DNA from: Opitutaceae bacterium
GTDB taxonomy: Bacteria > Verrucomicrobiota > Verrucomicrobiia > Opitutales > Opitutaceae
Length of the DNA stretch: 34,342 bases
Reading direction: 5' to 3'
Assembly: GCA_030648295.1 (NCBI GenBank)
Contig: JAUSID010000224.1
Coordinates: 1-34,342 of the forward strand
Numbering within the stretch: position 1 is the stretch's first letter; each line of letters opens with the position of its first letter. The position numbers were made by a program, and so were the translations under genes. The notes under the pieces are model-generated. The model saw only the letters and a list, made by a program, of their open reading frames with translations. It did no database searches and was not told the origin of the DNA. Shown here piece by piece: positions 16,551 through 24,347 of the stretch.

Positions 16551-17777
16551 TCAGTACGCAAACATGAGCATCAGGGTGGTGAGTTGGTCGCCGTTTCCTG
16601 GCTTCGGACTAAACCTGTTGCCACTCATCATACGATGGCTTACCTCGATTTTCGTGTTCTGCACCAGTTTGTATTGGAAACCCAACGTGGTGGCATTGTC
16701 CCGATTCCTGGTTTTGGCGCCGGTGTCGGCGGAGCGATAGCCCAGCATGAGTGACAACCGATCCGGAATGACTCCAAGTTGACCCTGCAATGACCATGCG
16801 TTCTTGTCGTTTGGTCCGCTTTTATTGTAGATGCTCTTCGCATCGTAAGGTGCAAGAGCATAGACCGCGTAGAGGCCGAGGGGCATGGTGCCTACCTGAC
16901 CCTGTAGTTGCGCATCTACAGCCATCCCCTTGGTTACATAGTCCACCGGCGAGCCATCCTCGTTGCTGCTTGCAGTGCCGGATTGATACATCACGCCGAT
17001 GGCGGTGTCCCAGTCAGGAGACAAATGCGGCGTAACCGCCACGCGGAGGTAGGGGGCGAGTCCCCTGACTCCGAAGGTGCCAAATTTCGGCGCCCAGAAG
17101 CTGAGGTTGGCAAACCCCCATTCGTTACTGGCAGCGAAGGCCACGCCCTCGGCTGACCCGGCGCCAAGGCCCAGGTACTGCGCGGCCGAGTAGGCGCTGC
17201 GGTCTTCGCCCACCCGCTGCGGACGCAGGATGCCCGTATTGAGCAGTTCGAAACCCAGGCCGGGACCGGCGCTATCGCCAAGGAATGGAACGATGCTTAG
17301 CGTGGTGTTCTCAACCTTGTGAGTGAACGGAACCCTGAGCGCTCCAACACCGGCTTCGCCCGACAGGGCGGAGAATTCAAGCAGAAACCCAATGTGCTCA
17401 CCGGCCCGCCCACCAATCAGCAAGGCCAGTTCGTCCGGGAATTGGAGTTCGCCTTTATTTGTGTCTCTTGTTGGATCGTCGCCGTTCGTTTTCTGATAAC
17501 GCAACTTGGTCACCAAGCCTGCATTCAGCACAACGGGAAGCGACAGATTATCGCCCTTCACCGTTTCCTGTACGCCCATCAACGTATAGCCGTCAGCCTT
17601 GAACGAACGGCCGAAGGCGCTAAGGGCCGGGAAGGTCTGGAAGTGGCAGCTGGCGCATGCGAGGCCGGTCTGGCGGGCGAACGTCGAAACAGCATAGCTG
17701 TCGCTGCAGACCCCCAGTCCAAGGACGCCGGCCAACAGCGCCATCGTCGGGAATATGCGTGATGGTGAATTTTTCAT
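16551..17777 (-). CDS. Outer-membrane monohaem cytochrome-porin (Cyc2-like), copy 1
   Basis: From ATG 17777 this gives 408 residues; the frame is open to 17825, but this ATG begins the signal peptide (MKNSPSRIFPTMALLAGVLG, cleaved near DSYA). The mature N-terminus carries one c-type haem site, CASCH (41-45), in the context FARQTGLACASCH...FPALSAFGRSFKADGYTL. About 330 residues of alternating, aromatic-rich beta-strands follow, ending in MFAY with a C-terminal aromatic, as in outer-membrane barrels. A single haem plugged into a porin is the layout of Cyc2 iron oxidases, though relatives of unknown function share it. A small cytochrome c gene lies immediately upstream on the same strand. A TATAAT at 17785-17790, 7 bases before the ATG, would give an almost leaderless message. 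Confidence 0.8.
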   Translation of the reverse strand: MKNSPSRIFPTMALLAGVLGLGVCSDSYAVSTFARQTGLACASCHFQTFPALSAFGRSFKADGYTLMGVQETVKGDNLSLPVVLNAGLVTKLRYQKTNGDDPTRDTNKGELQFPDELALLIGGRAGEHIGFLLEFSALSGEAGVGALRVPFTHKVENTTLSIVPFLGDSAGPGLGFELLNTGILRPQRVGEDRSAYSAAQYLGLGAGSAEGVAFAASNEWGFANLSFWAPKFGTFGVRGLAPYLRVAVTPHLSPDWDTAIGVMYQSGTASSNEDGSPVDYVTKGMAVDAQLQGQVGTMPLGLYAVYALAPYDAKSIYNKSGPNDKNAWSLQGQLGVIPDRLSLMLGYRSADTGAKTRNRDNATTLGFQYKLVQNTKIEVSHRMMSGNRFSPKPGNGDQLTTLMLMFAY

Positions 17778-17824
17778 ATTTCTTATTATACTTGCATTTT
17801 GTAGTTTTGCGGAACGGCAAAGCA

Positions 17825-17840
17825 CGCATTATATAATGCG
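17825..17840. promoter_or_regulatory. 16-bp perfect palindrome containing TATAAT on both strands
   Basis: Centred at 17832/17833, cgcattat is followed by its exact reverse complement. It lies 47 bp upstream of the cytochrome-porin ATG and 110 bp downstream of the cytochrome c stop. It may be an operator or a -10 element; no good -35 hexamer is visible at the usual spacing. Confidence 0.4.
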
Positions 17841-17949
17841 CGAAGATACGACGGACGAACCGGCTTGGTGTTCTTTTTCACGGCGGACGATCCTTGGGTT
17901 TTCGACTTCCTACCGCCTTCACGGGACCGGGGAACCACCGTCCACCGGG

Positions 17950-18342
17950 CTACTTTTTTGCGACCACCGGGGCGCTGGCAACGGTCACCGGAGCGGCGCT
18001 GCCAAGAATCCAGGCGACGATGGTTTTGAGGTTCTCGTCCGGAACGTACATCGGCGGCATGGGTACCTGTCCCCAAACGCCTTGCCCGCCCTTCTTGATC
18101 TTGGCGATTAGCTTCGCCTGGGCGTCCGGAACCCCCCGGTACTTGTTGGCGACATCGCGGTACGCCGGCCCCACCAGCTTTCCCTCCAATTGGTGACAGG
18201 CCAGGCAGAGATGCTTTGTGGCCAGCGTCTTGGCGGCATCGGCATTGACCTGGGCATGGGCGGCGGGCAAAAGGACGGTCAGGCCGAGAGCCAAAAGGTA
18301 ATTTCGGATCAGGGTTATGCAGTAGCAACGATTGGTCTTCAC
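17950..18342 (-). CDS. Periplasmic monohaem class-I cytochrome c (c551/c552-like)
   Basis: This 130-residue protein has a signal peptide of about 30 residues (cleaved near PAAHA). The haem site is CLACH (46-50) with the usual upstream helix. The distal Met ligand is Met95 in VWGQVPMPPM, as in Pseudomonas c551. The C-terminus is an Ala/Val-rich tail. It would carry electrons in the periplasm. It is encoded upstream of the cytochrome-porin, separated by 172 bp, and is the natural partner to accept electrons from it. The ATG start follows the MKT pattern seen at several other genes here. Confidence 0.93.
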   Translation of the reverse strand: MKTNRCYCITLIRNYLLALGLTVLLPAAHAQVNADAAKTLATKHLCLACHQLEGKLVGPAYRDVANKYRGVPDAQAKLIAKIKKGGQGVWGQVPMPPMYVPDENLKTIVAWILGSAAPVTVASAPVVAKK

Positions 18343-18359
18343 CCCACAATCTTAGCCGA

Positions 18360-18487
18360 CCAAAGTGAAGAGACCTTGAAGAACGGCTTAATTTTTCTTA
18401 AGCCAGCGGCATTCACACGGTGAATGCGCTCCCTTTGCTCGGGGTGCTTTCAACGTCCATCGTGGCGCGATGGGACTCCACAACCCA
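18360..18487 (-). pseudogene. 3'-end relic of a sensor histidine kinase
   Basis: This 128-bp segment matches 20222 onwards, the end and downstream flank of the kinase at 20260-22143, at about 90% by eye. Read on the - strand it encodes the last HATPase residues (WVVESHRATMDVESTPSKG, then SAFTV), a premature stop (tga at 18413-18415) where the intact gene has Arg, and MPLA before the normal stop. The rest of the kinase is missing; similarity ends abruptly at 18487. It sits just upstream of the cytochrome c gene, implying that a kinase once preceded that gene. Confidence 0.85.
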
Positions 18488-18510
18488 CCAGCACGGGCAG
18501 GAGGTGGGGA

Positions 18511-18660
18511 ATGAAGATCAGTCTCTTTCGGTCCATGACCGGGGTTTTGGCTGGCGGGGCGAACTGGCGGCCGGCGACTTTTTCGGTGTATACCACGGCG
18601 GGGCGACGGCGGAGGACCGGGCTCTTGACCTCGCTCGCGACGGTGCTCTCGTGTCATTAA
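18511..18660 (+). CDS. Possible 49-residue protein of unknown function
   Basis: The ATG at 18511 is preceded by the strongest Shine-Dalgarno-like run in the region (caggaggtgggga). The product is basic, with no recognised motif or clear membrane segment, and ends 29 bp before the ATG of the downstream cytochrome-porin. It could be a short leader peptide coupled to that gene, or chance sequence at the deletion scar beside it. Confidence 0.25.
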   Translation: MKISLFRSMTGVLAGGANWRPATFSVYTTAGRRRRTGLLTSLATVLSCH

Positions 18661-18689
18661 CCCCAAGAAGAAAGAAAGGCGACCGTGTT

Positions 18690-20129
18690 ATGAAGACAAG
18701 ATTTCTGCTCAGTTGGCTGGCAGCGCTGGTTGGCGGCTCGTGGCTGTGCTCGGACGTCCAGGCAATCCCTCCGTTTTCACGCCGGTACGGAACGAGCTGC
18801 CAGACGTGCCACGTGATGATCCCCAAGTTGAATGCCATTGGCGAGGCGTTCCGCCTCAACGGATACAGGTTCGCGGATGCCGATGCATCCCTGGTCAAGG
18901 AAGCGCCGGCTGCCCTCGGTGCGCCTGCGTGGAAGGGGGTGTTTCCCAACGCAATGTGGCCGAGTTCAATGCCCGGGCTGCCGCCGGTGGGCTTTCGGAT
19001 CGTCAGTCATATCCAATGGTCGAGCGGCGAGGGGCCGGGTGGCGCAACAAGCAGAAGTCGCGCTAGCTTCGAGTTTCCGCACGAGTTGGAGTTGCTGCTG
19101 GGCGGACGTTTTGACGATCAGTTTGGATTCTTTGCGGAAGCCGAGTGGATGCAGGCCGGTGCCGCGGATATTGTGCAGGCCTGTTTGGTCGCGAACGACT
19201 TTATGTCGTGGGCAGGCGTGCCCGACCATCTTCTCTCGGGACGCATTGGCATCCTGGATCAGCAGTTTTTGCTGAGCTATAGCAACGCGACCCGCGTGAG
19301 CCGGTCGCACCCGCTTTGGGGCGACCGCAAGCTCAGCGACTGGCATTTGCTGGACGGGGCTGGAGTGAGAAAGTCGACGACCGGGTTTCGCCTGCAAGAC
19401 AATCAGCCCGCGATCGAGTTGAACGGGATTTTGGTCCGACGGCTCTATTGGGGCGCTGGCGTGGCCAACGGCACCGGCCCGAGCCGTTTTGACGTCGATA
19501 CGCACAAGGACGTTTACTATAAGCTGAAGTATAAACCGTTCGGAAGCGATTTTCTGGGCAAACTTGCCGCTAATGAAAAAGCAGAAGCCTCCACCGCGAC
19601 CAAGCCGAACGGCGACTCGGTGGACAATGGCCTGCTGCTGGAACATTTCGCCTACTTTGGCTCCTGGACGCCCGACACCGCCGATGCCACTAAAGACCAC
19701 TTCTCGTATCTAGGCGGGGCAGCCCGCTTCATATGGCAGGATTTGGATTTCGCAGTCGGTTATATCCACGGTCACCATGATCAGCCTTGGGGGACAATTG
19801 GTTCCACCGAGAGTACAAATGTCCGGACTTGGTTCATCAAGGCGGAGTATATGCTCTTCCCGTGGTTCATGGTCCGTGCCGTGTACGAGGATTTGGACGC
19901 GGACGAACCCGGCGGCAAGTTGAGGCCGGTCGGGCCGGCCGACTTCGCTGCAGTCGGGTACAACGGCTCGCTCGACGCTCGCAGATTGCTAGTCGGGCCT
20001 ATTTTTGCCCCGCGCGCTAACATCACCATCGCGCTGGAAGCGGAGGTCTTTCCCCAACACAGAGGCGCTGACTTGGTGGGCAAAGACGGTCCGAACAACT
20101 TCTGGATCCGCTTGGATTTTGCCTTTTAG
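18690..20129 (+). CDS. Outer-membrane monohaem cytochrome-porin (Cyc2-like), copy 2
   Basis: The ATG at 18690 is chosen because it begins a signal peptide (MKTRFLLSWLAALVGGSWLC, cleaved near DVQA); the frame is open upstream to 18420. This gives 479 residues. One haem site, CQTCH (37-41), lies in IPPFSRRYGTSCQTCH...PKLNAIGEAFRLNGYRF, the same N-terminal pattern as copy 1. A long barrel region follows, ending LDFAF with a terminal Phe. The two copies are diverged outside the haem motif, so they may bind different donors or partners. It is transcribed away from the cytochrome c gene and converges on a sensor kinase 130 bp downstream. Confidence 0.8.
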   Translation: MKTRFLLSWLAALVGGSWLCSDVQAIPPFSRRYGTSCQTCHVMIPKLNAIGEAFRLNGYRFADADASLVKEAPAALGAPAWKGVFPNAMWPSSMPGLPPVGFRIVSHIQWSSGEGPGGATSRSRASFEFPHELELLLGGRFDDQFGFFAEAEWMQAGAADIVQACLVANDFMSWAGVPDHLLSGRIGILDQQFLLSYSNATRVSRSHPLWGDRKLSDWHLLDGAGVRKSTTGFRLQDNQPAIELNGILVRRLYWGAGVANGTGPSRFDVDTHKDVYYKLKYKPFGSDFLGKLAANEKAEASTATKPNGDSVDNGLLLEHFAYFGSWTPDTADATKDHFSYLGGAARFIWQDLDFAVGYIHGHHDQPWGTIGSTESTNVRTWFIKAEYMLFPWFMVRAVYEDLDADEPGGKLRPVGPADFAAVGYNGSLDARRLLVGPIFAPRANITIALEAEVFPQHRGADLVGKDGPNNFWIRLDFAF

Positions 20130-20259
20130 GAATCACCCCAACCACCACCTGAAGCGTCACCACCGCAGAACTGATATGCGCCGAAGTCGGCCCAGCCACC
20201 GTCCGGCAACGAGGAACATGACCAATGTGAAGAGACCTTGAAGCACGGTTTAATCTTTC

Positions 20260-22143
20260 TTAAGCCAGCGGCAGGCGCACGGTGAATGTGCTCCCTTTGC
20301 CCGGGGTGCTTGCAACGTCCATCGTGCCGCGATGGGACTCCACAATCCATTTGCAGATCGTCAGTCCAAGCCCATAGCCGCTGCCAGCACCAGGACCGCT
20401 CCGGTTTGCCCGATAGAATCGGTCGAAAATATGCGGCAGGTCCTTCGGTTCGATGCCAGTGCCGGTATCACTCACGACGAACTCGGCTTGTCTGTCCACC
20501 GGCCGGCAACTCAACGAGATCCGGCCACCCGGCGGAGTGAATTTGACCGCGTTGTCAACGAGACTGAGGAGCAGTTGCCTGAGTCGCATCTCATCGGCCA
20601 GCAGGGCGACACCTTGCTCGTTCACGATCGTGACCTCGATGCCCTTGTCCTCAGCGAGGATTCGACCCTGTTCGGCCATCTCTTCCATCACCCGGGTGGG
20701 ATTAACCGGCTTGAAATCCAGGCCGGTTTTCTCCGCATCGGCATTGGACAACAGCAGGAGCGTGTCCACCAGGCGCGAAAGCCGCTCGATCTGGGTTGCG
20801 CACGACACCAAGGCTTCCTGGCAACGGCTCGGGCTGGGCTCGCCTTTCAAACCGAGCTCCACCTCGCCTCTGAGTACCGCCAGAGGGGTGCGCAGTTCGT
20901 GCGACGCGTCGGTGATGAACTGCCTCATCTTGTCTTCGATCCCGCGTTTCTCCCGCCAATGCGCCACCATGGCGTTGAAGCTGTCCACCAAGTCCTGAAT
21001 CTCGTCCCGGGTTTGCAGGACCAACGTGTAATTGAGGTTACCCTCCCGGAGAACGTTCGTGCCGACGATGAGCTGTTGGATGGGACGCAGGAACCGTCGC
21101 GCCATCCAGTGCCCGCACAGCACGGACAACACGCCGATGCCGAGCAAGCCCAGGATGAACAGGGTCTGCAGTGGACGAATCGCCTCGAACACCGTCGCGG
21201 TTGGCACGTCGGCAATAAAGAAATGACGGCTGCCACCGCCGTTGCCGACCGAGAACAGGGGAGCGTAAGCGATGACCCGGGACGGGACCTCCGTAATCGT
21301 GCCCGGCGAGCCCGATATAATGCGGCTGACGATCGCGGGCGGGTAGTTGTGGAGAAGGTTCTCCTCCTCTTGAAGGGCGAGCAGCCTGTTCCAGTCCGTC
21401 TTCTTCTGCGAGTGGTACAGGTAATGCCCCTCAGCACTGACGACCAGGACGACTCCGGACGGATAACGGCGCACGTTAAAAAGCTCGAAAAACTTCGCCG
21501 CATCGACGCTGGCCACCAGGATCGCCGTCGGCAAATTCTGCTGGTTGAACAACGGCAGGATGCAGTCGATCGCGGGAACGATTCTGCCGGTCCCGGGATG
21601 CCGGATTTCGCACGGGGAAAACTTGATCTGGCCCGGCTTCATCTCGGCGGTGGCGTACACGTAGAAATTGAAGGGGTGGGTCGCCAGCCGATCCGGCGGC
21701 ACGGCTTGCGGTTTGCCCCCCTCAAACACTACAGCCAACAGCTCCTGGCCGGTCGCATCCAGCAGGTTGACTCGCACGTAGGCCGACGTGTCCTTCAGCA
21801 GACCCAGGAGTTCCTGCGCGGCGGCGTGTGCCACCGGCTGGCGCACGGGGCTGTCCCATTGCAGGTTCTCCGCCAACCGTTGAATTTCCGTCGTGCGGGA
21901 CAGCAGGCGCGTTTCACCTTCGACGCGTGCCAAGAACGATGCCGCCTTTTCCCTCAACTCCGCCACGTCGTTTTTCAGATTCCTCAATTGCTCGGCCTTC
22001 AAGTTGTCGACCTGGGTGCGGATCACGTAACTGCCGATCGCCAGCAGCGGAATAGTGGACAACAGGACAAACAGGGAGGTGAGCTTTCCCTGGATTCCGA
22101 ATCGGCGCGCACGTCGTGGAGGGCTCGAGGTGTTGGCGCACAT
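20260..22143 (-). CDS. Membrane sensor histidine kinase with periplasmic Cache-like domain (HK1)
   Basis: This 627-residue protein has TM1 at about 20-42, a large periplasmic region of about 280 residues read as a dCache-type sensor, TM2 at about 326-345, and HAMP at about 347-398. HisKA follows with SHELRTPLA (His415), then HATPase_c with N-box DNAVKF, DTGTGIEP and GYGLGLTICKW. The kinase half is close to that of HK2 (22902-24347), while the sensor halves are unrelated. The ATG lies 9 bp after the stop of the cupredoxin gene, so the two are probably co-transcribed. The stop is earlier than in HK2 because a TAA replaces a sense codon. It probably signals to the regulator at 24344-25027. Confidence 0.95.
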   Translation of the reverse strand: MCANTSSPPRRARRFGIQGKLTSLFVLLSTIPLLAIGSYVIRTQVDNLKAEQLRNLKNDVAELREKAASFLARVEGETRLLSRTTEIQRLAENLQWDSPVRQPVAHAAAQELLGLLKDTSAYVRVNLLDATGQELLAVVFEGGKPQAVPPDRLATHPFNFYVYATAEMKPGQIKFSPCEIRHPGTGRIVPAIDCILPLFNQQNLPTAILVASVDAAKFFELFNVRRYPSGVVLVVSAEGHYLYHSQKKTDWNRLLALQEEENLLHNYPPAIVSRIISGSPGTITEVPSRVIAYAPLFSVGNGGGSRHFFIADVPTATVFEAIRPLQTLFILGLLGIGVLSVLCGHWMARRFLRPIQQLIVGTNVLREGNLNYTLVLQTRDEIQDLVDSFNAMVAHWREKRGIEDKMRQFITDASHELRTPLAVLRGEVELGLKGEPSPSRCQEALVSCATQIERLSRLVDTLLLLSNADAEKTGLDFKPVNPTRVMEEMAEQGRILAEDKGIEVTIVNEQGVALLADEMRLRQLLLSLVDNAVKFTPPGGRISLSCRPVDRQAEFVVSDTGTGIEPKDLPHIFDRFYRANRSGPGAGSGYGLGLTICKWIVESHRGTMDVASTPGKGSTFTVRLPLA

Positions 22144-22152
22144 GCTAAGGCG

Positions 22153-22737
22153 TTACCTCTTCATCAGGAAGTCCGCGGAAACCGCGCCGCGCTCTGGCAC
22201 GACGATATCCTCGGTCTTCAGGCGCGCGGCCTCATGCCAGGCGGCCAGGCGGTAACTGCCCGGCGGCACGCCCGTGATGCGGTAGGCGCCTTTTTCATTG
22301 GTCACGGCGTAGTAGGGGGTTGGCACCACCACGATGAACGCCGACATTTCGGGATGAACGCGACAGAGCAAAAGGAGCACGTCCGCGCTGTCACACAGTA
22401 TCGTCTTGGCCAACCCAGGCCGGTACGTGCCCAGATCGAACTTCTTGTCCTTCCGTGGAGAAAACACATTGTGCAACACCACATCGTTGTTCGGGAGACT
22501 GACCTTGGTACCGACCAGCACGGGCAGCACATGCGGCACAAAAGTGAGCCTGACCTGGTCCAGCACCGCAGGTTGTTGAGGCGCCGTGAAAGTCTTCCCT
22601 TCGATCTTCTCGATGTAGACCACGGCGTCAGACAGCGCCTGGTGGATGAACTTGACCGTGCCCGTGATCTCCCCGGCGTCCGCAGCCGGCAGACGCAACG
22701 CGCAAAAACCGATAACGAGCGTCACCGCTCTCGTCAT
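22153..22737 (-). CDS. Periplasmic cupredoxin-like protein (MauL/'methylamine utilization'-like) with carboxypeptidase-regulatory-like tail
   Basis: From ATG 22737 this gives 194 residues with a signal peptide (MTRAVTLVIGFCALRLPAAD); the frame is open to 22881. Type-1 copper ligands are visible: His89 (VVLHNVFSP), then Cys125, His128 and Met131 in LLCRVHPEM. The segment FVPHVLPVLVGTKVSLPNND is typical of the family annotated as methylamine-utilisation proteins in metal and one-carbon oxidisers. The last 60 residues (AVTNEKGAYRITGVPPGSYR) form a carboxypeptidase-regulatory-like strand set. The likely role is one-electron transfer in the periplasm or copper sensing for the adjacent kinases. It lies between HK2 and HK1 on the same strand. 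Confidence 0.85.
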   Translation of the reverse strand: MTRAVTLVIGFCALRLPAADAGEITGTVKFIHQALSDAVVYIEKIEGKTFTAPQQPAVLDQVRLTFVPHVLPVLVGTKVSLPNNDVVLHNVFSPRKDKKFDLGTYRPGLAKTILCDSADVLLLLCRVHPEMSAFIVVVPTPYYAVTNEKGAYRITGVPPGSYRLAAWHEAARLKTEDIVVPERGAVSADFLMKR

Positions 22738-22901
22738 TTCCCGTAAGCGCGGAGTCACTATGCCCCATGAGATGGCTCGCGGGCGCTGGTTGCACCCGGC
22801 GCTGGTGCCACCCCGCCACCTGGCCTTCACTACCGGGGACGACCCCGCCCCAGCGCAATGACGATAAGGGTGTTGTATCATGAGTGATGTGACACGAGGC
22901 G

Positions 22902-24347
22902 CTACCCTAGCGAGCCAAGGTGAAGGGTTCCTGAAGTCTGGCTTAATTTTTCATCAGCCAAAGGCAGGCGCACCGTGAACGCGCTGCCTTTGCCCGGTAC
23001 GCTTTCCACCTGGATGGTCCCCCGATGGGCCTCCACAATCCATCGGCAAATGGAAAGTCCAAGCCCGTAACCACCCCCAGCGCCAGGATCGCTCCTGTCT
23101 GCGCGATAGAATCGGTCAAAAACATGCGGCAGGTGCTTTGGTTCGATGCCAATGCCGGTGTCACGCACAACGAACTCCGCCTGTCCGTCCACGGACCGGC
23201 AACTCAAGGTAATCCGGCCACCTGGCGGGGTGAATTTAACCGCGTTGCCAACGAGGTTGAGCAGCAATTGCCTGACTCGCATCTCATCCGCCGGCATCAC
23301 GATCCCATGCCCGTTTACGAGAGTCACTTCAACGCCCTTGGCTTCGGCAAGAATCCGCGTCTGCTCGGCCATCTCGTCCATCACGCGCGTGAGGTTGACG
23401 GGCTTGAAATCCAGCGCGGCCTTCTCCGCGTCGGCGTTGGAAAGAAACAACAGCGTCTCGACCAAGCCGGACAGCCGGGCAATCTCAACGGCGCACAACC
23501 CCAGAATTTCCTGGCATCGGTTCGCGTCGAGCCGGGCTTTCAGACCCAGTTCCACTTCCCCCCTGAGCACCGCTAGCGGGCTGCGCAATTCATGCGAGGC
23601 GTCGGTGATGAACTGGCGCATTTGGGCAAACGACCGGTGCAGCCGCCCCACCATTTCATTGAAGGTTTCGGCCAGCCCTTGCATCTCGTCGTCCGTCTCA
23701 GGCACCCGCAATCGCAGGTCGAGTTCCTGGGCTTGAATCGCCCGGGCGGTCCGAATCATCTCGCGGAGCGGGCGCAGCGCCCGGTTTAGCACCAGCCACG
23801 CGCCGAAACTCGCCAGAATTAGCACGCCCGGCACGATGGCAATCAGGACGAACTGGAACTGCGTCAACGTCTGCTGCACTTCGCGGAGTGGCACGCCCAC
23901 CACGCCCACGTAGAGCAGCTTGCCCTCCTCACTCACCTCTCTCCGCAACATCCGCCACGTTCCGGAACCCGCGACTTGTAGGCTGAGCGGAAGATTGGGC
24001 GGCATCGCAAAGGCAGACCGAAGCGTGTCGGCCACCGCAGCCGGTGAACGGGTGGATTCAAAAATTACCTGCTGCGTTCCGTCCACCACGCGGACATATA
24101 GATCCGGTCCCAACGCGATTAGGGCGGCCCTCTCACTTCCGATTTCCGCTAATCTCGACGGGCGGTCTCTGGGCAACAGATCCACCAGGCAGGTCGCATA
24201 CGTGTTCAATCGTTCGTCCAACTCATGATGGAGCCTCGCCGAAACCGTCTGATATAGCCCCATCGCCACAAGGAAGTGAACGACGCCCAGACTGAGGACA
24301 TACCAGGCGATCAGTCGGAAGCGGATGCTTTTGGAATTGATCCTCAT
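22902..24347 (-). CDS. Sensor histidine kinase, heavy-metal-sensor (CusS-like) layout (HK2)
   Basis: This 481-residue protein has TM1 at about 12-32, a short periplasmic loop of about 130 residues, TM2 at about 164-188 and HAMP. HisKA follows with SHELRSPLA (His252), then HATPase_c (GNAVKF, DTGIGIEP, GYGLGLSICRW). The small loop and order match CusS/IrlS-type metal sensors, but no metal-binding cluster stands out. The ATG overlaps the stop of the response regulator by 4 bp (ATGA), the usual two-component arrangement. The C-terminus runs 17 residues past the point where HK1 stops, and that extension is still recognisable in frame downstream of the HK1 stop. Confidence 0.95.
   Translation of the reverse strand: MRINSKSIRFRLIAWYVLSLGVVHFLVAMGLYQTVSARLHHELDERLNTYATCLVDLLPRDRPSRLAEIGSERAALIALGPDLYVRVVDGTQQVIFESTRSPAAVADTLRSAFAMPPNLPLSLQVAGSGTWRMLRREVSEEGKLLYVGVVGVPLREVQQTLTQFQFVLIAIVPGVLILASFGAWLVLNRALRPLREMIRTARAIQAQELDLRLRVPETDDEMQGLAETFNEMVGRLHRSFAQMRQFITDASHELRSPLAVLRGEVELGLKARLDANRCQEILGLCAVEIARLSGLVETLLFLSNADAEKAALDFKPVNLTRVMDEMAEQTRILAEAKGVEVTLVNGHGIVMPADEMRVRQLLLNLVGNAVKFTPPGGRITLSCRSVDGQAEFVVRDTGIGIEPKHLPHVFDRFYRADRSDPGAGGGYGLGLSICRWIVEAHRGTIQVESVPGKGSAFTVRLPLADEKLSQTSGTLHLGSLG

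Noticed and set aside
18420-18689. Extension of cytochrome-porin copy 2 to 18420
   Set aside because: It would translate the antisense of the kinase relic; the ATG at 18690 begins the signal peptide.
20332-22746. 804-codon + strand frame across HK1 and the cupredoxin
   Set aside because: It is a shadow; both sense genes show catalytic or copper motifs.
22738-22881. N-terminal extension of the cupredoxin gene to 22881
   Set aside because: The extra 48 residues are basic and unlike a signal peptide, while the internal ATG at 22737 starts a good one.
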